Assembly (NCBI GenBank): GCA_002700385.1
Contig: PADC01000006.1
Location: 186,001 to 250,000 of the forward strand
Reading direction: 5' to 3'
DNA from: Cycloclasticus sp.
Lineage (GTDB): Bacteria > Pseudomonadota > Gammaproteobacteria > Methylococcales > Cycloclasticaceae
DNA length: 64,000 bases
This document shows positions 55,338 through 64,000 of the stretch, piece after piece; positions within the stretch are counted from its first letter, which is position 1; each line of letters opens with the position of its first letter. Made by a program: the position numbers and the translations under genes. Under the pieces are notes generated by a model. The model was not told the DNA's origin. It did not search any database and saw only the letters and a list, made by a program, of their open reading frames with translations.

Positions 55338-56309
55338 TCAGAACCACTTCATTTTCTTAAAAAGCAAAATTTGTATTCCCACAATGCCAACTAAAATGCC
55401 ACAGAAGATATAAAAGGCATCTGCATAATCCGCCCCGGGGATGCCACTTACATTAATACCCAACAACCCAGTCAGAAAGCCTAACGGTAGAAAAAATGCT
55501 GCGATAATGGACAGGATGTACATGTTTTTATTCATCCGATCAGCCAGCATATTAGTCAATTCATCTTTTACAACTTGAGCTCGTTCACGTATCGCCGCTA
55601 AATCTTCTATATAACGTGTTACATGGTTATGAGCTTCTTGAAGGTGATGTTTATGCGTATCACCTAACCACTCTAAATCGCTCATACACAACTGCCTGAT
55701 AGCATCACGTTGTGGCGACATATAGCGATGAAACATGATCGCTTGCTTACGGACATCTACTATTCCCTGCCGTAATGAAATATCGACGGCTTCTAACACT
55801 TTTTCTTCAATACTATCTGTTGTCTCATCCAAGGCACTTAAGACCGGCTCCATGCTTTCAAATAACCGCGATGTCAGCATAGAGACAAACTGACCTGCAT
55901 TTTTAGGGCCCTTGCCTGAGTTGATCTTTTCTGAAATATCCGATATTGCTTTAAGTTTACGTTTACGCAAGCTGATGATTCGATGCTCTTCTATCCATAA
56001 CCTGATAGATACCATATCTTCTGGATCAGCATCTTTGTTGAGATTTACACCTCGTAAAATCAGTAGGATACCGTTATCAAGTTGCATCATCCGCGGGCGT
56101 GTTTCTTCTGCCAGCAATGCATCAACAACAAACCGATCGAGATAATCAAGTTTTTCTTCCAACCATGATAAGGTATCAATGTGGTTAACATCCATGTGCA
56201 CCCACAACAGTTTATCTTCTTTAAGCTGTGCAGAAAGAGCATCTTCGTCGAGAGATTCACCACTCCCTTTTCCATCGAGGCTATAGGCCAATAAAATATT
56301 TTCATTCAT
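55338..56309 (-). CDS. CorA/ZntB-type divalent cation transporter
   Basis: A 323-residue CorA superfamily protein: a long cytosolic alpha/beta funnel followed by two C-terminal membrane helices (LSIIAAFFLPLGFLTGLLGI then ADAFYIFCGILVGIVGIQIL). Between them lies the GIN signature (LLGINVSGIPG) in place of the GMN of CorA, as in ZntB. It passes Mg2+ or Zn2+. It overlaps the mscS stop by four bases. Confidence 0.87.
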   Translation of the reverse strand: MNENILLAYSLDGKGSGESLDEDALSAQLKEDKLLWVHMDVNHIDTLSWLEEKLDYLDRFVVDALLAEETRPRMMQLDNGILLILRGVNLNKDADPEDMVSIRLWIEEHRIISLRKRKLKAISDISEKINSGKGPKNAGQFVSMLTSRLFESMEPVLSALDETTDSIEEKVLEAVDISLRQGIVDVRKQAIMFHRYMSPQRDAIRQLCMSDLEWLGDTHKHHLQEAHNHVTRYIEDLAAIRERAQVVKDELTNMLADRMNKNMYILSIIAAFFLPLGFLTGLLGINVSGIPGADYADAFYIFCGILVGIVGIQILLFKKMKWF

Positions 56310-57274
56310 TGCAGTGCCTCCGGATTTTTGATATGTAGGTCACGTTGAGGATATGGAATAACTATATTATTTTCTTTGAATTTCTTCCAAATACTTCGCA
56401 AAACATCACTTCTTGGCTCAAATCTTCCCTCTGTCACATCGGCAAGCCAGAAAAACAAAATAAAGTTAACTGAACTATCGGCAAATTCCTCAAGATAACA
56501 GCTTGGAGAAGGCTCATCAACACAGCGCGGATGCTCTTTCGCCGCCTCTAAAATCAGCTCCATCGCTTTCTCAATGTCCGACTCATAAGATACACCAATA
56601 TTAATGGCCACACGGCCTTTACTATTAGTATAGGTCCAGTTTGTTACACGATTAGTTATAAAATCTTCGTTAGGAATCATAATTTCTTTTCCCTCAAAAG
56701 TTTCTATCAACGTATAACGGGCACTTGTATGTCGAATATAGCCATAAGTGCCATCTGTAAGTTCCACTAAATCATCATTTTCTACCGACTTTTCAAACAG
56801 CAAAATCAATCCACTGATAAAATTAGATGTTATTTTCTGTAAGCCAAAACCAATACCGATACCAATTGCACCACTGAATATAGCCAGTGTTGTTAAATCA
56901 ATCCCAAGAACATCAAGGCCTATAATAAAGGCAATGAAATAAATAAGAATTTGGAAGGCCTTGACAATAAGCGCTTTATTGCTGGCTTTAATCCCCCTAA
57001 TTTTTTTTATTCGGTTTTCGCCAAACTCAGAAAGAATACCAGTTATCCAAAAGACCAGCACGACTATGACAGTGGCCTTAATCAACAGGTACACTGAAAA
57101 ACGTGTTGTCCCAATTTTGAAAGATAAATCGTCTGAATCTAGAAACGTTTTCATTGGCTGGAGGTAATCTAAAAAACCAAGTGAAAAGAAGCTCATTAAA
57201 AACGTAATTAATAACCCTGCTGAAATCCACGCCTTAGGCCTTAGTAAACTTGCCCATACTTTATTCATATACAT
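56306..57274 (-). CDS. Mechanosensitive ion channel, MscS family
   Basis: A 322-residue MscS-type channel. Two N-terminal membrane segments and an intermediate helix precede the pore helix (GIGIGFGLQKITSNFISGLI). Then comes the conserved beta domain (VENDDLVELTDGTYGYIRH, ETFEGKEIMIPNEDFITNRV) and a C-terminal cage. It opens on osmotic downshock to release solutes. It is the first gene of the five-gene operon; the next start overlaps its stop by four bases. Confidence 0.9.
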   Translation of the reverse strand: MYMNKVWASLLRPKAWISAGLLITFLMSFFSLGFLDYLQPMKTFLDSDDLSFKIGTTRFSVYLLIKATVIVVLVFWITGILSEFGENRIKKIRGIKASNKALIVKAFQILIYFIAFIIGLDVLGIDLTTLAIFSGAIGIGIGFGLQKITSNFISGLILLFEKSVENDDLVELTDGTYGYIRHTSARYTLIETFEGKEIMIPNEDFITNRVTNWTYTNSKGRVAINIGVSYESDIEKAMELILEAAKEHPRCVDEPSPSCYLEEFADSSVNFILFFWLADVTEGRFEPRSDVLRSIWKKFKENNIVIPYPQRDLHIKNPEALQ

Positions 57275-57851
57275 ACCCTTGAGAAACTGAAAATCTTGCG
57301 AGGCTTTTTTGGACGCGCCTCAAAACCTGCACTGTTTTCCGATATAAGCGCTAAGCGTACTTCACCCAGCACTTTGCGTACAGTATATTTTCATACAGCC
57401 CCTTTCAATATCGACTGGGGCTATTCATTGAATTGATATAAAACCCCGAAAACCGGATCCATTCCATGTAAAAAAAAGTTAATTCAGGGTGAGCGAATAT
57501 GTTAAATAATTTTGAATTAACGATTTAATATCTTTGATCTTAATTATTTTTAACGATAACGTTTAAAACATTAAGTCTTAGAAAAAAATCCCTTGAATGA
57601 CAATCTAAGAAGTCATCATGAGTCTGAACAGTCACGCAAGAATATGCTTAACAAAAGAAGAAAAGCATAAACCGAGATAACCCTGTCAATGACACTTGAC
57701 ATAAGAAAAACAACTTTGCTTTTAAGGGAGTCTCTACAAAAGCATATCATTAAAAAAGCGGAGGGCAGTTTTCAAAAAACACCCCTGCCGAAAATAAAAA
57801 GCATTGCTGCTCAATTCATCAAAAAGAAAATCGGGGTTTGTTGGTCTTTAA
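57275..57851. other. Long AT-rich gap between mscS and tRNA-Ser
   Basis: These 577 nt lie upstream of the mscS operon and downstream of tRNA-Ser. I see no convincing gene; the plus-strand frame at 57689-57955 runs into the tRNA and is rejected. It should contain the operon promoter. No terminator after tRNA-Ser and no clear repeat of the tRNA 3' end were found. Confidence 0.5.
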
Positions 57852-57943
57852 TGGCGGAGAGAGAGGGATTCGAACCCTCGATGGACTATAAAACCCATAC
57901 TCCCTTAGCAGGGGAGCGCCTTCAGCCGCTCGGCCATCTCTCC
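57852..57943 (-). tRNA. tRNA-Ser (GCT)
   Basis: The minus strand folds as a 92-nt type II tRNA with acceptor GGAGAGA/TCTCTCC, a long variable arm (GTATGGGTTTTATAGTCCATC), encoded CCA and anticodon GCT in CCTGCTAAGG. It is 15 nt downstream of csrA, the position of serV in E. coli. Confidence 0.96.
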
Positions 57944-57958
57944 GAAATTTATTAAAGG

Positions 57959-58144
57959 TTATCTATTACCGTTTAGATCTTTTTCATCTTGAATTTTATT
58001 ATAAATTTCTTCTCGATGAACAGAAACGCTTTTAGGTGCGTCCACTCCAATTCTAACCTGATTTCCTTTCACCCCAAGCACGACGATAGACACATCATCG
58101 CCAATAACAAGGGACTCTCCAACTTTACGCGTTAATATAAGCAT
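57959..58144 (-). CDS. csrA: Carbon storage regulator CsrA
   Basis: A 61-residue CsrA ([40 protein letters not shown]), the usual length. The ATG at 58144 is chosen because it has AAAGGAG in place; the frame is open 14 codons further. CsrA binds GGA motifs in mRNA leaders and controls translation of many genes, including biofilm and motility functions. The order alaS-lysC-csrA-tRNA-Ser is conserved. Confidence 0.97.
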   Translation of the reverse strand: MLILTRKVGESLVIGDDVSIVVLGVKGNQVRIGVDAPKSVSVHREEIYNKIQDEKDLNGNR

Positions 58145-58256
58145 AATAACTCCTTTTGCTTCAATAACAGAAGCGTTGCCAACCATTGTATTTTTTTATT
58201 ATTGTTGGCGATATTCTACCATAGCTCTTCAAACTCAAAAAGCCATCAGGCACCGA

Positions 58257-59477
58257 TTATGCATCAGATAAGCCAAAAGATTCGTGTAGTGTACGAACGG
58301 CCAATTCTAAATATTTTTCGTCAACCACGACAGAAATTTTAATTTCTGACGTTGAAATCATCCGAATATTAATGCCTTCATCGGCCAAAGCGCTAAACAT
58401 TTGGCTGGCGATTCCAGCGTGTGAGCGCATGCCGACACCCACAATAGACACTTTGACTATTTTATTGTCGCCATCAACTTTTGATGCGCCCAATTCAATG
58501 CAAATATCCTGCAAAATTTGCATCGTTTTCTCATAATCATTTCTATGAACCGTGAAGGTAAAATCGGTCGTTTGATCTTCCGCAATGTTTTGAACAATCA
58601 TGTCAATTTCAATATTTGCGTCAGAAATTGGTTTCAAAATAGCCGAGGCAACGCCTGGCATATCAGGTACACCTGATAAGGTAACTTTTGCTTCATCTCG
58701 GTTAAACGCAATACCTGAAATTAATGCTTTTTCCATTTCTTCATCCTCGTATGTTATTAACGTGCCTTCCCCATCCTCAAATGTTGATAAAACACGCAAT
58801 GGAACATTGTATTTTCCTGCAAACTCGACTGAACGAATTTGTAAAATTTTTGAACCCAAGCTGGCCATTTCCAACATTTCTTCAAAGGTGATTTTATTCA
58901 GCCTTTTAGCTTTTGGCTCTACTCTTGGGTCTGTTGTATAAACACCGTCAACATCGGTGTAGATTCTGCATTCGTCTGCTTTTAAAGCAGCGGCTAAAGC
59001 AACTGCTGTGGTATCTGAGCCTCCACGGCCCAAGGTTGTTATCGCACCATCGGACGTGACGCCTTGAAAACCCGCTACAACGACTATTTTATTCGCCTCT
59101 AAATCAGCTCGTATTTTATCAGTCTGTATTTCTTCAATTCGCGCTTTACCATGTGAATCATCCGTCAGGATTTTTACTTGCCACCCCGTGTAAGACACCG
59201 CTTGCATACCCAGCTCTTCAAGTGCCATGCAAAGTAACGCTATGGTAACTTGCTCTCCAGTCGATAATAGAACATCCATTTGCTTCTTTGACGGGAGCTG
59301 TTGCATTTGATTAGCTAACTCGGTCATGCGGTTTGTTTCTCCGCTCATGGCCGAAACCACTACGACCAAATCATGTCCACTGGCCTGCCTTTCTTTGACT
59401 AATTTTTTAGCTACATTCTGGATTTTTTCAGCCGTACCTACGGATGTACCGCCGTATTTGTGTACATGTAAACTCAT
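58257..59477 (-). CDS. lysC: Aspartate kinase
   Basis: A 406-residue aspartokinase of the lysine/threonine-sensitive alpha-beta type: HVHKYGGTSVGTAEKIQNVA at the N-terminus, TLGRGGSDTTAVALAAALKA and DVDGVYTTDPR in the kinase domain, and two ACT domains at the C-terminus. It makes aspartyl phosphate for lysine, threonine, methionine and diaminopimelate. It is separate from the ectoine-specific aspartokinase at 41.6 kb. Confidence 0.97.
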   Translation of the reverse strand: MSLHVHKYGGTSVGTAEKIQNVAKKLVKERQASGHDLVVVVSAMSGETNRMTELANQMQQLPSKKQMDVLLSTGEQVTIALLCMALEELGMQAVSYTGWQVKILTDDSHGKARIEEIQTDKIRADLEANKIVVVAGFQGVTSDGAITTLGRGGSDTTAVALAAALKADECRIYTDVDGVYTTDPRVEPKAKRLNKITFEEMLEMASLGSKILQIRSVEFAGKYNVPLRVLSTFEDGEGTLITYEDEEMEKALISGIAFNRDEAKVTLSGVPDMPGVASAILKPISDANIEIDMIVQNIAEDQTTDFTFTVHRNDYEKTMQILQDICIELGASKVDGDNKIVKVSIVGVGMRSHAGIASQMFSALADEGINIRMISTSEIKISVVVDEKYLELAVRTLHESFGLSDA

Positions 59478-59552
59478 AGTTTCTTCTTAATTTATTACGT
59501 TAGTTATTGCTAACAGCGATTAATGAAAAGGGTGACCCCGCGTCAAGAAATT

Positions 59553-62171
59553 CTAGCGGTTGGTTTCACTTAATTTTGCTGTAACCCAGTTTGGAACTGA
59601 TTTTAGCGCGTCAACCAATGCCGCTGGATTATCACCCCCTGCTTGCGCCATATCCGGTCGACCGCCGCCTTTCCCACCAACCTGTACGGCGACAGAATTA
59701 ACTAACTCACCAGCCTTAATTCGGTTAGTTTGACTTTTAGAAACGCCTGCGATCAATATCACTTTGCCATTATTGACCGTGGACAAAACGATCGCCGCCT
59801 CACCAAGTTTATCTTTGAGCTGATCGACTAAGTCCCGCAAGGCTTTGCCATCACTGCCTTCGATGTTGGCCGCTAAAACATTCAACCCGTCAATTTGTAC
59901 TGCCTGGCTTAGCAAGTCACCACTGGCTGCTTTCGCTAATTGGGCTTTTAATTGCTCTAATTCTTTTTCAAGCGTTTTGTTTTTATCTTGAATTTGCGCC
60001 ACCTTATCAACGGCGGAATCACGGTTTCCTTTTACTAATTTACTGATTTTTTGTAGTAAATGTTCACTTTGCTCTACCCATTTTAAAGCGCCTTCTCCAG
60101 CCACCGCTTCAATACGGCGAACACCAGAGGCAATTCCCGTTTCTGATAGAATTTTTATTAAACCAATATCGCCAACACGATTAGCATGTGTTCCACCACA
60201 AAGCTCTGTCGAAAACGCGCCCATTTTCAGCACACGAACTTTGTCACCGTATTTTTCACCAAACAAAGCCATTGCGCCATTGGCAACCGCTGTTTCAGGA
60301 TCTGTTATTTGTGTTTCTACATCAACATTTAACCTGATTTGCGCATTCACTAACCGTTCAATGTCTTGCAATTGCTCACTTGAAATCGGCTCGAAATGGC
60401 TGAAGTCAAAACGCAGCCTTTCTGCACTGACTAATGAGCCTTTTTGTGTGACATGATCACCGAGTACGTCTCTTAGCGCGGCGTGCAATAGATGAGTCGC
60501 TGAATGGTTTAATGCTGTGGCTTGTCGTTGACCCTCGTCTACTGTTGCTATCACGTTTTGCTGCTGTTGAAATTCGCCACTAGCAACTCGACCGATATGG
60601 AAATAAGCCTCTCCTTCTTTTTGCACATCCGACACATTAAAAACGGCCGTTGGCGTCGAAATCACGCCCTGATCACCGACCTGTCCACCGGATTCTGCAT
60701 AAAAAGGCGTTTTATCTAAAACTAAGTAAGCCTTATCCCCTTCTCGAATGACCGACATTTCTTCACCGTCTTTGTAGATAGCTTGTAAGTTAGCCTCCGA
60801 TTGAAGAGACTCATAGCCGGTAAATTCTGTGCTGAAATCTACTGTCGGCAGTGCTGACTGAGCCGTCGCAAAAGAGCTTGAAGAACGAGCACGCTCGCGT
60901 TGAGCATCCATCGCTTTTTCAAAACCGTCCAGATCAACCGTTAGGTTATTTTCTCTGGCATAATCAGCCGTCAAATCAATGGGAAAGCCATACGTATCAT
61001 AGAGTTTAAAGGCTATCTCACCGGTAATTACATGATCTTTAAGTGACTGCGCCCCCTCTTGTAGAAGCTTCATGCCTTGCTCTAAAGTTTCTGCAAAACG
61101 TTGCTCTTCTTTTAGCAAAATATTACTCACCATTTCTACTTTCGCCACTAACTCTGGGTACGCATCGCCCATTTGATCCGCCAAGGGCTTGACCAATTGA
61201 TGAAAAAATACACCTTTCATTTCCAACTTATAACCGTGACGAATTGCTCGGCGAATAATCCGTCTAAGTACATAACCGCGCCCTTCATTTGAGGGCTGTA
61301 CACCATCAACAATCAGGAAGGCACAAGAACGGATATGGTCTGCTAATACCCGTAGCGAGGTATGCGTGAGGTCACTCGTACCCGTCAATTTCGCAACGTG
61401 TTTAATTAAGGCCTGAAATAGTTCAATATCATAATTGTTATGGACACCTTGCAAAACAGCCGCAACACGCTCAAGGCCCATGCCGGTATCAACAGAGGGT
61501 TTGGGAAGCGGGGTCAATTCTCCTTTTTCATCACGGTTATACTGCATGAAAACCAGATTCCAAATTTCAACATAGCGATCGCCATCTTCCTCAGGTGTAC
61601 CAGGTGGGCCGCCTGATACGCTGTCCCCGTGATCATAAAATATTTCTGAACAAGGGCCACACGGGCCTGTGTCACCCATTGACCAGAAGTTATCTTTTGC
61701 TCCAATTCGAGATAAGCGAGCAGCATCAACACCGATCTCATTAAGCCATATGTCGGCAGCTTCTGGGTCTTCATCATAAACGGTGACCCAGAGCTTCTCG
61801 GCCGGAATACCCAATTCTTTTACCAGGAACTCCCATGCATATTTTATCGCGTCGCGTTTAAAATAATCACCAAAACTAAAATTCCCCAACATTTCGAAAA
61901 AAGTATGGTGACGAGCTGTATAACCGACATTCTCAAGGTCATTATGTTTTCCGCCCGCTCTGACACAACGCTGCGACGAGGTTGCTGTTGTGTATGGGCG
62001 CGTTTCTTGGCCAAGGAAAACATCTTTAAACTGAACCATCCCCGCATTTGTAAATAGCAAGGTCGGGTCATTACCCGGTACTAACGAGCTAGAAGGCACG
62101 ATTTGATGGCCTCTCTTTTCAAAGTATGTCAAAAAAGCTGATCTAATTTCAGCGCTACTTAAATTTTTCAT
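59553..62171 (-). CDS. alaS: Alanyl-tRNA synthetase
   Basis: An 872-residue class II synthetase. The catalytic core starts [20 protein letters not shown] with [14 protein letters not shown]; the editing domain has [19 protein letters not shown] and [14 protein letters not shown] coiled-coil region and the C-terminal C-Ala domain ([15 protein letters not shown]) follow. It is full length. It starts 4 nt after recX. Confidence 0.98.
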   Translation of the reverse strand: MKNLSSAEIRSAFLTYFEKRGHQIVPSSSLVPGNDPTLLFTNAGMVQFKDVFLGQETRPYTTATSSQRCVRAGGKHNDLENVGYTARHHTFFEMLGNFSFGDYFKRDAIKYAWEFLVKELGIPAEKLWVTVYDEDPEAADIWLNEIGVDAARLSRIGAKDNFWSMGDTGPCGPCSEIFYDHGDSVSGGPPGTPEEDGDRYVEIWNLVFMQYNRDEKGELTPLPKPSVDTGMGLERVAAVLQGVHNNYDIELFQALIKHVAKLTGTSDLTHTSLRVLADHIRSCAFLIVDGVQPSNEGRGYVLRRIIRRAIRHGYKLEMKGVFFHQLVKPLADQMGDAYPELVAKVEMVSNILLKEEQRFAETLEQGMKLLQEGAQSLKDHVITGEIAFKLYDTYGFPIDLTADYARENNLTVDLDGFEKAMDAQRERARSSSSFATAQSALPTVDFSTEFTGYESLQSEANLQAIYKDGEEMSVIREGDKAYLVLDKTPFYAESGGQVGDQGVISTPTAVFNVSDVQKEGEAYFHIGRVASGEFQQQQNVIATVDEGQRQATALNHSATHLLHAALRDVLGDHVTQKGSLVSAERLRFDFSHFEPISSEQLQDIERLVNAQIRLNVDVETQITDPETAVANGAMALFGEKYGDKVRVLKMGAFSTELCGGTHANRVGDIGLIKILSETGIASGVRRIEAVAGEGALKWVEQSEHLLQKISKLVKGNRDSAVDKVAQIQDKNKTLEKELEQLKAQLAKAASGDLLSQAVQIDGLNVLAANIEGSDGKALRDLVDQLKDKLGEAAIVLSTVNNGKVILIAGVSKSQTNRIKAGELVNSVAVQVGGKGGGRPDMAQAGGDNPAALVDALKSVPNWVTAKLSETNR

Positions 62172-62175
62172 CTCG

Positions 62176-62589
62176 TTAAAACCTGTCTTTAGACAACTGA
62201 TTAAACAGTTGCCTGATCATGTCGTGTGTAAACCCTTTATGTTGAAAAAAGCGCATTCGTTTTGCGCGCTCTTTCATGTCCACTGGTGCCAATCCACCGT
62301 ATTTTTTGATATTCAATTCGTGTAGCAACGCCTGCCAATCAGGTTGCTCATCAAATACATGATGCACATCTATCTCTACGCCTCGTTCTTTTAACTCGTA
62401 TTGTATGCGTACTGGTCCAAACCCCTTATGGACCCGAGAGCGGCTATAGCTTTCTGCAAAACGTTGGTCACTTTGCCAACCTAACTGAACAAATTCTTCC
62501 AACAGCAGTTCAATATCTCGTTCTTGAAAGCCTTTTTGTGTTAATTTCTGCGTCAATTCCAGCTGGCTATGTTCGCGCCTGGCCAACAT
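62176..62589 (-). CDS. recX: Regulatory protein RecX
   Basis: A protein of three-helix RecX repeats ([53 protein letters not shown]) that modulates RecA filaments. From the ATG at 62589 it has 137 residues, slightly short. The frame continues upstream through residues [11 protein letters not shown], which look like the usual start of the first RecX helix, but no ATG, GTG or TTG is found in frame before recA; a CTG overlaps the recA stop. The start is therefore uncertain. It lies directly after recA and just before alaS. Confidence 0.9.
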   Translation of the reverse strand: MLARREHSQLELTQKLTQKGFQERDIELLLEEFVQLGWQSDQRFAESYSRSRVHKGFGPVRIQYELKERGVEIDVHHVFDEQPDWQALLHELNIKKYGGLAPVDMKERAKRMRFFQHKGFTHDMIRQLFNQLSKDRF

Positions 62590-62639
62590 AGCTAAGCAAC
62601 TTGCTCTTAAACCAGGCCCTTCATTTTTTTTCTCTTCAC

Positions 62640-63674
62640 TCAGGCTTCATCACCCTGTACATCGGCGTTCGTGGCAGCTTCTTTTTTAGGTAACAAAGCA
62701 ACCCTGATATTGGCCTCTAATTCAGCGGCTTTATCCGGGTTTTCTTTGAAGAAGCCCTTTGCATTATCTTTACCTTGACCTATTTTGGAGCCTTCATAGC
62801 TATACCAAGAGCCCGCTTTTTCAACCAAATCCAAACTCACCCCAAGATCAATTAATTCTCCTTCACGAGAAATCCCTTCGCCATATAAAATTTCAAACAT
62901 GGCTTGCTTAAAGGGCGGAGCGACTTTGTTTTTCACGACCTTTACGCGTGTATCATTCCCCAAAATTTCATCGCCTTTTTTAATCGCTCCCGTACGACGA
63001 ATATCGAGACGTACAGACGAATAGAATTTCAGCGCATTGCCCCCCGTTGTTGTTTCCGGGTTACCAAACATGACACCAATTTTCATTCGAATTTGGTTAA
63101 TGAAAACAACCAACGTATTAGACCGCTTAATATTACCGGTTAATTTCCTTAATGCCTGAGACATTAAACGTGCTTGAAGACCGACATGGTGATCGCCCAT
63201 TTCCCCCTCAATTTCAGCTTTTGGCGTTAGTGCAGCCACTGAATCAACCACTACCATATCAACAGCACCTGAACGTACCAACATATCAACGATTTCCAGC
63301 GCTTGTTCACCTGTATCGGGTTGAGAAACCAATAATTCATCCATATTGACGCCAATTTTATCCGCATAAATGGGATCTAAAGCATGTTCCGCATCAACAA
63401 ACGCGGCCGTACCGCCTGCTTTTTGACATTGCGCAATAGTTTCTAATGTCAACGTCGTTTTACCAGAGGATTCTGGGCCGTATATTTCAACAATGCGCCC
63501 ACGCGGCAAACCGCCGACACCTAACGCAACATCCAAGGCAATAGAGCCAGTTGAATACGCTTCAATATCAGGAATACTTGAACCATCGCCCATACGCATC
63601 ACCGAGCCTTTGCCAAATTGCTTCTCGATTTGTAATAACGCTGCGCTTAATGCTTTTTTCTTGTTTTCATCCAT
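62640..63674 (-). CDS. recA: Recombinase A
   Basis: A 344-residue RecA of normal size with Walker [10 protein letters not shown], Walker B in [12 protein letters not shown]1 loop [20 protein letters not shown] and L2 [17 protein letters not shown]. It drives homologous recombination and SOS induction. No canonical LexA box (CTGT-N8-ACAG) was seen in the 114-nt gap to pncC. Confidence 0.98.
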   Translation of the reverse strand: MDENKKKALSAALLQIEKQFGKGSVMRMGDGSSIPDIEAYSTGSIALDVALGVGGLPRGRIVEIYGPESSGKTTLTLETIAQCQKAGGTAAFVDAEHALDPIYADKIGVNMDELLVSQPDTGEQALEIVDMLVRSGAVDMVVVDSVAALTPKAEIEGEMGDHHVGLQARLMSQALRKLTGNIKRSNTLVVFINQIRMKIGVMFGNPETTTGGNALKFYSSVRLDIRRTGAIKKGDEILGNDTRVKVVKNKVAPPFKQAMFEILYGEGISREGELIDLGVSLDLVEKAGSWYSYEGSKIGQGKDNAKGFFKENPDKAAELEANIRVALLPKKEAATNADVQGDEA

Positions 63675-63788
63675 TTTTTATCCTCTCAAATGCCTCTACT
63701 CCCTGTAAAAGCGGGTTATCGTCAATAATCCCAAATTATCACACATACTCGGGATAAGCACATAATGAAATCACTGTTTTATGACTGC

Positions 63789-64000
63789 TTATTTTTCCAA
63801 ATTATCAATCAAGAGTTCAAGCGCTGTGAGCAAGGCCTGTTGTCTGACTTGCTGCCGACTACCTGTATAGGTTTTCGTCATCGACACGACATCACCTTTG
63901 AGTGTTGTAACCGCAAACCACACTAGGCCCACCGGTTTATCAACCGTACCACCCGATGGCCCCGCAATGCCAGTTATTGAAACCGAAATTGATGAGTTAA
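63789..64000 (-). CDS. pncC: Nicotinamide-nucleotide amidohydrolase PncC (CinA C-terminal domain), partial
   Basis: The last 70 codons run to a TAA at 63789-63791 (minus strand) and read SITGIAGPSGGTVDKPVGLV, then WFAVTTLKGDVVSMTKTYTG, the conserved end of the CinA/PncC amidase domain that deamidates NMN. The 5' part is outside the window. It lies upstream of recA, the usual place. Confidence 0.92.
   Translation of the reverse strand, partial: NSSISVSITGIAGPSGGTVDKPVGLVWFAVTTLKGDVVSMTKTYTGSRQQVRQQALLTALELLIDNLEK

Noticed and set aside
57300-57330. att-like copy of the tRNA-Arg 3' end (GACGCGCCTC)
   Set aside because: The match to the tRNA is only about seven bases and could be chance.
57689-57955. 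88-codon plus-strand frame
   Set aside because: It runs through tRNA-Ser on the opposite strand; its C-terminal residues are just the tRNA read backwards.

Overview
The window reads as a contiguous chromosomal stretch of a moderately AT-rich marine-type gammaproteobacterium. Three things point that way: the conserved blocks tRNA-Leu–tig–clpP–clpX–lon–hupB–tRNA-Val–tRNA-Asp–ppiD and recA–recX–alaS–lysC–csrA–tRNA-Ser; an ectoine/hydroxyectoine operon (salt adaptation); and a ring-hydroxylating dioxygenase with an extradiol ring-cleavage dioxygenase (aromatic degradation). A hydrocarbon-degrading, Cycloclasticus-like lineage would fit, but that is an inference from gene content, not a determination.

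Layout. 1-4.5 kb: end of a peptide ABC-transporter operon (permease cut by the window edge, substrate-binding protein), a transporter remnant, and ppiD. 4.5-11.3 kb: proteostasis block on the minus strand, with tRNAs, a heat-shock type lon promoter and a palindrome over the hupB promoter. 11.3-16.3 kb: CPBP protease-like membrane protein, Fur-controlled feoABC iron uptake, and an unusual trypsin-like protease. 16.3-19.4 kb: dioxygenase alpha and beta subunits plus extradiol dioxygenase, with no electron-transfer genes. 19.6-33.3 kb: mixed membrane and housekeeping genes (glycosyltransferase, methyltransferase, patatin, AbgT, EamA, CDF, FocA, UDG-like protein, P-type ATPase, BASS transporter) and a structured repeat near 25.0 kb. 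33.3-39.4 kb: a decayed exopolysaccharide region with intact wcaJ-like and ugd genes, a VpsP-like pseudogene, other coding remnants and a dead IS3-family element. 39.4-47.7 kb: ectR / ectA-ectB-ectC-ectD-(DksA-like)-ask-(TPR membrane protein)-mgtE. 48.4-51.4 kb: split class II ribonucleotide reductase nrdJa-nrdJb behind two NrdR boxes. 51.6-57.3 kb: a five-gene module (protease-RimK fusion, aspartoacylase-like, Kef-like antiporter, CorA-like, MscS) lying between tRNA-Arg and tRNA-Ser. 57.9-64 kb: csrA-lysC-alaS-recX-recA-pncC.

Themes. Much of the right half concerns osmotic and ionic balance: ectoine synthesis, MgtE, Kef, CorA and MscS. The most interesting candidate system is the 51.7-57.3 kb module. 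It combines an amide-forming ligase fused to a retropepsin-like domain, an amide-hydrolysing enzyme and three ion transport proteins, and it splits a tRNA pair that is adjacent in relatives such as E. coli. The second is the extended ectoine operon, whose aspartokinase has a one-base frameshift in a run of nine T (plus strand). All functions are assigned by recognising motifs in the translated sequence. No database search was run.
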